A stretch of DNA of 21,003 nt from a virus. Below the pieces are notes generated by a model. It made no database searches. It saw only the letters and a program-made list of their open reading frames with translations, and was not told the DNA's origin. The position numbers were made by a program, and so were the translations under genes. The DNA lies in IMG/VR virus record IMGVR_UViG_3300042691_008312, positions 1-21,003 of that record; one strand, written 5' to 3'. This document shows, piece by piece, positions 10,100-17,840 of this stretch; position 1 is the stretch's first letter; the number at the start of each line of letters is the position of its first letter.

Positions 10100-13000
10100 A
10101 TGAACGACGAAATCAAAATCATCGCCGACCAGTTAATGCAGAGCGGCATGGAGATGGACTCCGCCATAGATGAGGCGATTCGTCTTTCTAGGCAACCAAG
10201 CGAAGAAGATCTCAGGTTGCAAGACCTTGAAGATCAAGTGATGGGGCGCTCTCGTCCGTATAAGCGAGGCGAGCGCATGTTAAGGCTGCTAGACCCATCG
10301 CAAGACCCGCTGACGGGTGAGCGCAACATCCGTGACTTTGGCAGGCAGAAGATCGCTAACATTATTCCCGGCATGACGCTGATCGGAAGAGAGAAGGTGT
10401 TTCAAGGCCATAACCCGTTGTACAACCTTCTTCAGGAAGCAAACCGGGTCAGCAAGGCGTATCACGGCCAAGATTATCTAAAAGAACTCCATCACCGTGT
10501 CATGCAAGCCGGTAGAGGGCGAGTAGATAAAGATTTTGGATACGAGTCGTCGTTTGCAGACGGCGGGCAAGTGTTTGCGTCAGATACCGACAAAATCGCA
10601 CAAAAACTGATTGAGCAAGGGCTAGACCGAGAGACGGCTATGGCTGCTGCTCTAAGGATGGCCCAAAGCCGCCAACAGGCGAACGAATCTATTCTGGGTG
10701 GTGTTCCTACCCAGCCGCCGACATCGGACGTTCCCCCGGCCACAGAGATCCTTGGCGGCGATCCTTCGAGGCTGTTCCAACGACAGCCGACGGCAATGGA
10801 GAGGATCAGAGACCTTCCTAAAGACGTACTCGGTGCTGGCGAGGCTCTAGTGTCGATGGGATCGCTGGCTGCTCTAGCGCCTGCGTCAATGCTGTACGCT
10901 CTCAGGCCGGGCCAAAAGACCCAAGGCGACCCGATGGAGTTCGCCCTGCGGAATATGTATATGCCGCGGTCAGAACGTGGCCCGAGCCATCTAGCGGGGC
11001 TTGGAGAAGTTCTGGAGTCGCTTCCTCAGACCGGGCCATTGCCTGAGCTGCAAGCGTTTACAGGAGTTGGTAGGGGTGTCGGCAGGCAACTAGCGGAGAA
11101 GGGTAGGCAAGCCGGTGAAGCGATGGCTCCTAAAGCCGGTGAAATGATGGACGCCTATATGAGGCGTACAGGGATGGCGTTGGAGATGTCGCCCGAACAA
11201 AATTTAACAGGAACTTTGTATGAAACAAGACAAGAAGGCCCGTTCTACCGAGTCAAACCGCGGTCTGCTCAAGCGGCTCGACCAAAGGATCGGGGAGTTC
11301 GAGAAGAAGTACGGCAAGCCGACCCTGTCGGAGGATCAGGTGGAAGCGATGTTCCGCAACCAGTATCGGACGAGGCGATCAGCCTACTGATCAAAGACCC
11401 GTCGAACTTCGTTTACCGCACGGCGGACGACTACAGTCAGCGGGTGACCGGGCAAAGATACCAACTGCCGCAGATGCCGCCATCAAGCCTTGCCAAGCAG
11501 TCGGCCATCGGTCGCACCTTCCAGTTGGCAGCCGATGGCGACGACGCCTACAAGAAGTCGGTCTTCGAGGCATATGGCAGGCGCTACCCTGAACTGGTTG
11601 AGGCCACGGGCGCGAAGAATTACGACCAGTTGCTGGAAGCGTCCTACCGCCAGTTGGCCAAGGAGACCGCCGATCAGTTCCGCGCTCTGCCGGTCAATAT
11701 GTCCTATCACCGCGCCGGAGAGGGTAACTACCAGTCCAGCGGCGAAATGCTCAAGGACATCTACGGCAACCGGCACTTGTATGTCTACCAAGGTGGTGCC
11801 CCGCACGACTTCCTGAACGCCATCGATCCAGAGACTGGCCTGAACACCAACGAGATGTTCCGGGCCATCCACGATTTCTACGGGCACGCCGTCCACGGCA
11901 ACCCGTTCGGCCCCAAGGGTGAGGAGATCGCCTTCGGTGCTCACGCCCAGATGTTCTCGCCCCTTGCACGCATGGCGATGGCCAGCGAAACCCGGGGCCA
12001 GAACTCGTTCGTGAACTACACCCCGGTCAACGCCGAACTCAAGCAGCGCATCAACCGCCTGAACGAGGCCCGCTACGAGGCCAACCGGCGCGGCCAAACG
12101 GCGGATGTGGCCGAGATCGACAAGTTGCTGGGCGAGGCATGGCAGGGCTTCCAGTTTGCGCCTCAGAAGAGCGTGCTGCTGCCGCCCGAGTTCGTGGACA
12201 CCGCCTACACCGGCGGGATGCCGGGCTACATCCAACCGCTGATCCGACCCGAGCCGGGCACGACGGCCTCGGAGATGCTGACCCACTTCAGCCATTCGCC
12301 CGACCTCCAGATGCTCGACCCGACCCGGTACGGCACCGGCATCAAGGGCCGCGAGATGGAGCGCCTGCTGGGCACGCAGAACCCGGTGATGGAGCGCACC
12401 TACGCCTACACCGGCGACCCGTCCCGCGTTCGCCCTGAACCCGGTCTGGGCCGGTTCCGCTACGGCACCCGCAGCGAGGGCCTGTACGACCTTTCCGCTG
12501 ACCCGCTGCTGCTTCGCACGCTGGCAGCCGAGGCCAACCGCACGCCCTTCACCGCCAAGTACAACAAGGGCATGGCCGACCCGACCCAAGCCTTCACCGA
12601 TGTGGAGCGCATGGCCAAGGAGTACGGCTACGAGGGTCTGATGAACCCGCAGCAGGGTACGGCTATCCTGTACCACCCGACACCTATTACGCCGTTCAAA
12701 AAAGGCGGCTCAGTCAACCATAAAGCCGTAGCTTCAGCCCGTAGAGCCTTAGAGAAGGCAATGGCTAAGGGTGGCGAAGTCAAGATGGGAACCGGCGGCA
12801 GTATGCTGGGAACTGTTGCAGGGCGGGCTGCTGCTGCTGGCAAGAAAAGCACTCAATGGGCACAGGAGGCTGCTGCTGCAAAGAGAGCGCCAGCAAAGTC
12901 AAAGGAAGAGATTGAGGCGATAGCAAGGCGCATGGCCGCTCAGACACAGCCCGGATTTGTGAGGGCATCTGAAGAGCAGTCGATCAACCCTGCTGGCAAA

Positions 13001-14566
13001 TCTCAGTTGTTGTATGAGATGGAGCAGCGCACGCCGATGGTGGTTGAAAGCACGATAGCGGATCGGCCAGTGCCTAACGTGGATTATGAGCAGCAGCTTG
13101 GCAAAGTGATCGTAGGCGTGCCGGGTGATCCGACTATGGGGCAGGTTGCCGTACCGGGGAGCTTGGACGCCCCGACAAGAGGCGGCAAGCAGTTAGTGCA
13201 AGTCGGGGATGTGAGGCCAGAAACGCCGGTGCAGTTGTATGGAGGCCCGCAGTATGGCGCTAACTTAGACGAGACCTTCTGGGCTTCTAACCTGAGTCCT
13301 GCGAGAGCCGTTCAGAATCTTGTGCAAGAGATGGCGCAAAAGTATGGCGCAGAGCAGGTTCTAGGCAAGTACATCAAGATGTCGCCTGAAAGCTCTAGGT
13401 TTGCAATGCACAATCTGGACGCTCTGATATCAGTGCTTCAACCAGAAAAGCTAGACAAAGACAAAGTTGAGTTATTGAACAACTTAGTCAGGAAGGGCAA
13501 CCCGAAGAATAAGTTTCCCGAGTTTGCTGGGTTTGAAGACCCGATAAATGTGTTGTTGCAAGCTCAGATGAACTCGAAGCTTCGTAAACAGATCTCTGAA
13601 GTGTTAGAGAAGCCATCTGTTGCTAAACAAGTCGGCTTCCCGTTTCCCGGCAAGGTTGTGCAAACGGCGATTACAGAGCCTGAGTTGCGTAACGTTGAAA
13701 CAGGTGTAACTGGGTTTGCGATGGGCAAAATGAACCCAGAGGGGAAACTTAGCTTTTCAAGTCATCCGACCTACGACTATGACATTCCGGGGCAGGCGAT
13801 TGGAAGATCAAAGTATTTGATTCCGTCAGAGCTGTCGTTCCCAGACTTTATGGCTTGGTATCGGTCACGGCCAGATGTTCAAGCTAAAGTTGACCCGATC
13901 AACATGATGAAGAGCTACGGCCCGCGGCAAGTAATCGATCAGCAGTACATCGACGAAATTAAGATGTATGAAGAGGCTATGAAGCAACTGACCGGCAGAA
14001 AGAAAGGCGGTGCAGTGAAAATGGCAGGCGGTGGTGCGTTATCAAAAGCTGCGGCAGCGGCAGCAAAGAATTCAAAGTCTTTGCGTGAACCAATTTTAAT
14101 AAATCCGAAATCACTAACGTTTAGGGAATCTGACCAAAATCGACTACAAGAGGTTCGTAATTTATTTCCTAAAGACACGCCTATGAATCCGATAGTTGCT
14201 ATTCAAGAGCCAGATGGTTCCTTGGTTATTCTTGATGGGCATAATCGTGCAGTAGTGGCGGCAGAGCGCAAGCAAAAGTTGCCAATGGTTTCTGTTACAA
14301 GACAAGAATACGAAGATTTAACAAATCGTGGGTTTGACGATATGGAAATATCATTTGCGGCTTTAACAAGAACCAAGCAAGATGAAGCCGCATCAGATTT
14401 GAATCGACAATTTCCCGGCGCGGATGTAGGTGGTCGTGGAATGTCTGCGTGGATGAATTTGCCTGACGTTGAAGAAGCTCCTGTTGTTAGTGGCGCGGTA
14501 AAATCGACCGATATTACAAAACGCAAGGGCGGCAAAGTTGGCGGCTTATCCGCCTTGAGGAAATAA
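10100..14566 (+). CDS. giant multidomain phage protein with C-terminal ParB/Srx-like motif
   Basis: I chose ATG 10100, 6 bases after AAGGAG (10088-10093), over ATG 10052, which has no good site; the product is 1488 aa. Two similar helical segments open it (IIADQLMQSGMEMDSAIDEA; KIAQKLIEQGLDRETAMAAA). Residues about 500-680 contain HDFYGHA (591-597), FGPKGEE and SETRGQNSFVNY, a motif set I associate with large polyvalent phage proteins. Residues about 727-860 (LTHFSHSPDLQMLDP ... GYEGLMNP) look like a separate, possibly ADP-ribosyltransferase-related, domain; this is uncertain. A third block includes SFSSHPTYDYDIPG. ILDGHNRAVVAAERK (1377-1391) is ParB/Srx-like. Motifs (K/D)GG-x-V occur at 152-158, 866-872, 889-894, 1301-1306 and 1476-1480. 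Base composition changes in blocks, so the gene looks assembled from modules. Position between terL and portal suggests a virion-associated or injected protein; not shown. Confidence 0.8.
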   Translation: MNDEIKIIADQLMQSGMEMDSAIDEAIRLSRQPSEEDLRLQDLEDQVMGRSRPYKRGERMLRLLDPSQDPLTGERNIRDFGRQKIANIIPGMTLIGREKVFQGHNPLYNLLQEANRVSKAYHGQDYLKELHHRVMQAGRGRVDKDFGYESSFADGGQVFASDTDKIAQKLIEQGLDRETAMAAALRMAQSRQQANESILGGVPTQPPTSDVPPATEILGGDPSRLFQRQPTAMERIRDLPKDVLGAGEALVSMGSLAALAPASMLYALRPGQKTQGDPMEFALRNMYMPRSERGPSHLAGLGEVLESLPQTGPLPELQAFTGVGRGVGRQLAEKGRQAGEAMAPKAGEMMDAYMRRTGMALEMSPEQNLTGTLYETRQEGPFYRVKPRSAQAARPKDRGVREEVRQADPVGGSGGSDVPQPVSDEAISLLIKDPSNFVYRTADDYSQRVTGQRYQLPQMPPSSLAKQSAIGRTFQLAADGDDAYKKSVFEAYGRRYPELVEATGAKNYDQLLEASYRQLAKETADQFRALPVNMSYHRAGEGNYQSSGEMLKDIYGNRHLYVYQGGAPHDFLNAIDPETGLNTNEMFRAIHDFYGHAVHGNPFGPKGEEIAFGAHAQMFSPLARMAMASETRGQNSFVNYTPVNAELKQRINRLNEARYEANRRGQTADVAEIDKLLGEAWQGFQFAPQKSVLLPPEFVDTAYTGGMPGYIQPLIRPEPGTTASEMLTHFSHSPDLQMLDPTRYGTGIKGREMERLLGTQNPVMERTYAYTGDPSRVRPEPGLGRFRYGTRSEGLYDLSADPLLLRTLAAEANRTPFTAKYNKGMADPTQAFTDVERMAKEYGYEGLMNPQQGTAILYHPTPITPFKKGGSVNHKAVASARRALEKAMAKGGEVKMGTGGSMLGTVAGRAAAAGKKSTQWAQEAAAAKRAPAKSKEEIEAIARRMAAQTQPGFVRASEEQSINPAGKSQLLYEMEQRTPMVVESTIADRPVPNVDYEQQLGKVIVGVPGDPTMGQVAVPGSLDAPTRGGKQLVQVGDVRPETPVQLYGGPQYGANLDETFWASNLSPARAVQNLVQEMAQKYGAEQVLGKYIKMSPESSRFAMHNLDALISVLQPEKLDKDKVELLNNLVRKGNPKNKFPEFAGFEDPINVLLQAQMNSKLRKQISEVLEKPSVAKQVGFPFPGKVVQTAITEPELRNVETGVTGFAMGKMNPEGKLSFSSHPTYDYDIPGQAIGRSKYLIPSELSFPDFMAWYRSRPDVQAKVDPINMMKSYGPRQVIDQQYIDEIKMYEEAMKQLTGRKKGGAVKMAGGGALSKAAAAAAKNSKSLREPILINPKSLTFRESDQNRLQEVRNLFPKDTPMNPIVAIQEPDGSLVILDGHNRAVVAAERKQKLPMVSVTRQEYEDLTNRGFDDMEISFAALTRTKQDEAASDLNRQFPGADVGGRGMSAWMNLPDVEEAPVVSGAVKSTDITKRKGGKVGGLSALRK
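11220..11390 (+). CDS. possible overprinted 56-residue ORF inside the giant gene
   Basis: In a different + frame from the host gene, ATG 11220 follows AGGA (11209-11212) by 7 bases and runs to TGA 11388-11390. The product begins MKQDKKARSTESNRGLLKRL, continues DQRIGEFEKKYGKPTLSEDQ and ends FRNQYRTRRSAY. It reads like a natural basic helical protein. In the same stretch the giant frame is low-complexity (about residues 380-425, rich in R, G, P, S, Q). It may be a true overlapping gene, or the stub of a gene joined into the giant one when the GC-rich block was acquired. Confidence 0.3.
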   Translation: MKQDKKARSTESNRGLLKRLDQRIGEFEKKYGKPTLSEDQVEAMFRNQYRTRRSAY

Positions 14567-14567
14567 C

Positions 14568-17102
14568 ATGGCAACCGAATTCCCGATTGAGCAAGACTAC
14601 GGGCGTGCTATCCCCGGAATGGGTGGACTAGCGCAGGGAGACAAACTACAAGAAGAGCCGGTAGAGCTTAACCTTGAAGAGTCGGAGATTGAGGAGCTGC
14701 CTGATGGCTCCGCGGTTGTCACGCTTCCTGAAGGCCCGATGGAAGATCCTGACTTCTACGAGAACCTTGCAGATTCTGACGCTATTGATAGCTTAACCGT
14801 TGCTGGCTTTGCTCTGAAGTACATCGAGCTGATTGAGAAAGATAAGGAAGCTCGTAAGCAGCGGGATAAGCAGTACGAAGAAGGTATCCGCAGGACTGGT
14901 TTGGGTAATGACGCCCCCGGCGGTGCTTCGTTCAATGGTGCCTCGAAGGTCGTTCACCCGGTGATGGCAGAAGGGTGTGTTGACTTTGCTTCGAGGGCGA
15001 TCAAAGAGCTGTTTCCGCCTGACGGCCCGACTCGAACGAAGATCCTCGGCGACGTAGACAAAGAGAAAGTAGAGATTGCGGAGCGTAAGCGTGACTTCAT
15101 GAACTGGCAGCTCACGGAGCAGATCCCTGAGTTCTCAGACGAGATGGAGCAGATGCTTACGCAGCTACCTCTTGGGGGGTCTCAATACCTGAAGCTCTGG
15201 TACGACGAGCGGATGAAGCGTCCTTGTGCGGAGTTTCTGCCGATTGATAACGTCATTGTTCCGTTTGCGGCAACGAACTTCTACAACGCTCAGAGGGTTA
15301 CGGAAGTCCACGATATCTCAAACTACGAGTATCGCCAGAGGATGATGTCTGCGCTTTACAGGGATACGTCGTACATCCGAGCCACGATGGATCCTGAGCC
15401 GACCGGGCCTCAGAAGGCTAATGACAAGATTGAGGGTCGGTCACCGAACGACAATGAAGACGGAGTTCGTCGGGTCTACCACACCTATACATGGTTGGAG
15501 ATTGAAGGCGACCGTTACAGCAAAGGCAAGCTTGCACCTTACATTCTGATGATTGACGAGTTGGAGACTGAAGTCATTGGTCTTTATCGTAATTGGGAAG
15601 AAGGTGACGACACGATGGACAAGCTCGACTGGATTGTCGAGTTCAAGTTCATCCCGTGGCGGGGTGCTTATGCGATTGGTCTTCCACACCTTATTGGAGG
15701 CCTCTCTGCGGCCCTTACAGGCGCTCTGAGGGCGTTGCTGGACTCTGCCCACATCAACAACGCTGCAACGATGCTAAAGCTCAAGGGGGCGAAGCTATCG
15801 GGTCAGAGCCAACAGGTTGAGGTGACGCAGGTTGCCGAGATTGAAGCGGCCCCGGGTGTTGATGACGTTCGCAAGATTGCGATGCCCTTCCCCTTCAATC
15901 CTCCGAGTCCGGTGCTGTTTCAGCTCTTAGGTTGGCTGACTAACGCGGCAAAGGGGGTTGTAACGACCGCGGAAGAGAAGATTGCTGATGTCAATGCTCA
16001 GACGCCGGTAGGAACGACTCAGGCGCTGATTGAGCAGGGTGCTGCTGTCTTTTCGAGTATTCATGCAAGGCTTCACAAGAGCCAGTCGCGGGTGCTGAGG
16101 ATTCTCCAGAGGATTAACCGCTGGTATCTGGAGGATATGCGGCGTGACGAGGAGATGGTTGATCTGGATATCAAGCGGGAAGACTTCGCTAAGGTCAGCG
16201 ATGTTATTCCCGTATCAGATCCGCACATCTTCTCTGAGACTCAGAGGATGGCGCAGACCCAAGCGGTCATGTCCATCATGGACAAAAACCCGGATCTGTT
16301 CAATCGAAAGATTGTGATTCAGCGGTTCCTTAAACAGCTTAAGGTTCCGGGTATCAACGAAATCATGGTTGATATGCCGGGGCCGACGAAGATGGATCCC
16401 GCTAATGAAAACGTAGCGATGACGATTGGTCAGGCAGCGTTTGCGTATCCGGAACAAGATCACCTTGGTCATATTCAGGCTCACTTGGACTATGCCAAGA
16501 ATCCGGTGTTCGGTGGTAACCCGATGATTGCCCCGTCGTTCCTTCCGAAGGCGATGGAGCACATCAAGCAGCATTTAGCTCTCTGGTATCTCAATCGGAT
16601 GGAAGGTTATATCCATCAGTCGATTGGCGAGAAGCCTGACGATTATGACCTTCTTGATGATCCGAAGGCGCTAGACAAGCTGTACGGCAGTGCTTCTCAA
16701 CATGTTGATATGGATGCACAGCAGACATTGTCAGGAATCATGCCGGTGATTCAGAAGATGGTTCAGACGATGCAGCAGTACAAGCCGAAGCCCGACCTTA
16801 CGCCTGATGGGCAGGTTCTTCTCCAGACCAGTATGGCTGAGACTGAACGCAGGAAAGCGCGGGATCAGGCGGAATTGCAGCTCAAGGGTCAAGAGATGCA
16901 GCAGAAGCTTCAGTTGGATATGTTGGAGCTTCAGCAGAAGCAACAGATGGAGATGGAAGATCTTCAGCTCCGGATGGCGATAGCTCAGGGAGATCAGGAA
17001 ACCAAAGAGCGGATTGAAACCGCCCGGTTGACGAGAGATGCCGCAAGGCTGAAGTTGGATCAGGATAAGACGGTCGTAGATTTCTCAACCAAGCTTCAAT
17101 AG
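14568..17102 (+). CDS. portal protein, P22-type
   Basis: This 844-residue protein starts at ATG 14568, one base after the previous stop, with GAGG upstream. It has an acidic N-terminus with DGSAVVTLPEG (46-56). The region GGASFNGASKVVHPVMAEGC is followed by KELFPPDGPTRTKILGD and LTQLPLGGSQYLKLWYDERM, which lead into the clip/wing of large portals. The segment IGGLSAALTGALRALLDSAH precedes the channel region. The C-terminal 110 residues are a glutamine-rich coiled coil (LQLDMLELQQKQQMEMEDLQ), consistent with the long helical barrel of P22-like portals. Twelve copies form the DNA channel to which the terminase docks. It is longer than P22 portal (725). The DGSAxVxLPEG motif recurs in the scaffold-like protein. 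Confidence 0.88.
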   Translation: MATEFPIEQDYGRAIPGMGGLAQGDKLQEEPVELNLEESEIEELPDGSAVVTLPEGPMEDPDFYENLADSDAIDSLTVAGFALKYIELIEKDKEARKQRDKQYEEGIRRTGLGNDAPGGASFNGASKVVHPVMAEGCVDFASRAIKELFPPDGPTRTKILGDVDKEKVEIAERKRDFMNWQLTEQIPEFSDEMEQMLTQLPLGGSQYLKLWYDERMKRPCAEFLPIDNVIVPFAATNFYNAQRVTEVHDISNYEYRQRMMSALYRDTSYIRATMDPEPTGPQKANDKIEGRSPNDNEDGVRRVYHTYTWLEIEGDRYSKGKLAPYILMIDELETEVIGLYRNWEEGDDTMDKLDWIVEFKFIPWRGAYAIGLPHLIGGLSAALTGALRALLDSAHINNAATMLKLKGAKLSGQSQQVEVTQVAEIEAAPGVDDVRKIAMPFPFNPPSPVLFQLLGWLTNAAKGVVTTAEEKIADVNAQTPVGTTQALIEQGAAVFSSIHARLHKSQSRVLRILQRINRWYLEDMRRDEEMVDLDIKREDFAKVSDVIPVSDPHIFSETQRMAQTQAVMSIMDKNPDLFNRKIVIQRFLKQLKVPGINEIMVDMPGPTKMDPANENVAMTIGQAAFAYPEQDHLGHIQAHLDYAKNPVFGGNPMIAPSFLPKAMEHIKQHLALWYLNRMEGYIHQSIGEKPDDYDLLDDPKALDKLYGSASQHVDMDAQQTLSGIMPVIQKMVQTMQQYKPKPDLTPDGQVLLQTSMAETERRKARDQAELQLKGQEMQQKLQLDMLELQQKQQMEMEDLQLRMAIAQGDQETKERIETARLTRDAARLKLDQDKTVVDFSTKLQ

Positions 17103-17111
17103 GAGTGTGTC

Positions 17112-17246
17112 ATGAGCGATAAAGAGCAGAAAAGCGAGTTTGTTAAACAACATAAGCGGATTGCTATGGGTGTGCCTCTTAACGGCCAGTCGTTGCAGGC
17201 TAAAGAACAACCTAAACAGGAGCCGAAGCTACTTAAGAAGAAATGA
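17112..17246 (+). CDS. small basic unknown protein (44 aa)
   Basis: ATG 17112 follows AGGAG (17101-17105), which itself overlaps the portal stop. The product MSDKEQKSEFVKQHKRIAMG ... QPKQEPKLLKKK is lysine-rich and probably disordered apart from a short central VPLNGQSLQ. Its stop TGA overlaps the ATG of the next gene (ATGA, 17243-17246). Strong ribosome binding site and coupling support it. No family recognised; a small virion or assembly accessory is plausible from its position. Confidence 0.65.
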   Translation: MSDKEQKSEFVKQHKRIAMGVPLNGQSLQAKEQPKQEPKLLKKK

Positions 17247-17428
17247 AAACACTAAGTGACCTGATCTCTGGGATCAAAGCCTCACAGAGCGAAATAGCTC
17301 TTTCCTTGGCGAATGGAAACGCGCCTACATGGGAGGCCTATCAGAGGATGGTCGGTGAGTATCGAGGGCTGCAAAGCTCACTCGATATCCTTAACAATCT
17401 CTTGCGAGAAGACGATGAACATGAATGA
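17243..17428 (+). CDS. small unknown helical protein (61 aa)
   Basis: ATG 17243 is in an ATGA overlap. The product MKTLSDLISGIKASQSEIAL, then WEAYQRMVGEYRGLQSSLDI, then LLREDDEHE is a two-helix protein. The 'WExYQRxVGxxxGLxxxxxxL' signature is widespread in small head-region phage proteins of unknown role. It overlaps the GroES-like gene by 14 bases, so these small genes, the co-chaperonin and the scaffold-like gene form one coupled string. Confidence 0.75.
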   Translation: MKTLSDLISGIKASQSEIALSLANGNAPTWEAYQRMVGEYRGLQSSLDILNNLLREDDEHE

Positions 17429-17840
17429 GCCGGTAGCGTCTAACAACGCTGAGTTAGCTTGGGCATTTCCGAGCGTTGAACCCGGTGCGAAACCTCTTGG
17501 CGGACGAATCCTTGTGCAACTGCGTCGCGTCAAGAAGAAGAGTCAGGGTGGCCTAATCCTCGTTTCGGAGACGAAAGAGGCAGAGAAGTGGCAAAACATG
17601 GTAGCCAAAGTAGTAGAGATTGGCCCGCTGGCCTATAAGCATCGGGACACGATGCAGGGGTGGCCGGAAGGATCGTGGTGCGTGGCTGGCGACTTCGTTC
17701 GAGTCCCCAAATGGGGAGGAGATCGCTGGGAAGTCCCCGTAGATGGGGACGATGAGCCTGCACTGTTTGCCATTTTTAACGATCACGAGGTTATCGCTAA
17801 GGTAACTGCGGATCCCCTGTCCATGAAGGCATTTGTATGA
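17415..17840 (+). CDS. phage GroES-like co-chaperonin
   Basis: The start is ATG 17415 or ATG 17421; 17415 is listed (141 aa), with GAGAAG (17405-17410) upstream as a weak site. The domain covers about residues 25-132: KPLGGRILVQLRRVKKKSQG, with mobile-loop GGLIL (45-49), then AKVVEIGPLAY, then AGDFVRVPKWGG (91-102) and a final strand FAIFNDHEVIAKV. These are the hallmarks of Cpn10. GroES (97 aa) caps GroEL; phage versions such as T4 gp31 enlarge the chamber so capsid protein can fold. It lies four genes before the major capsid gene, fitting that role. Extra length is in the N-terminal extension, the WPEGSW insert and the C-terminal tail. Confidence 0.87.
   Translation: MNMNEPVASNNAELAWAFPSVEPGAKPLGGRILVQLRRVKKKSQGGLILVSETKEAEKWQNMVAKVVEIGPLAYKHRDTMQGWPEGSWCVAGDFVRVPKWGGDRWEVPVDGDDEPALFAIFNDHEVIAKVTADPLSMKAFV

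Noticed and set aside
11483-12676. A 397-codon open frame on the - strand
   Set aside because: It lies exactly over the GC-rich block of the giant + strand gene. High G+C in third codon positions removes stops on the opposite strand; its translation is V/L/G/R-rich without motifs and has no ribosome binding site or partner gene.
17690-17720. Another tRNA T-arm-like string (GTTCGAGTCCCC)
   Set aside because: It has no acceptor, D or anticodon arm around it and lies in the conserved GroES core; chance match.
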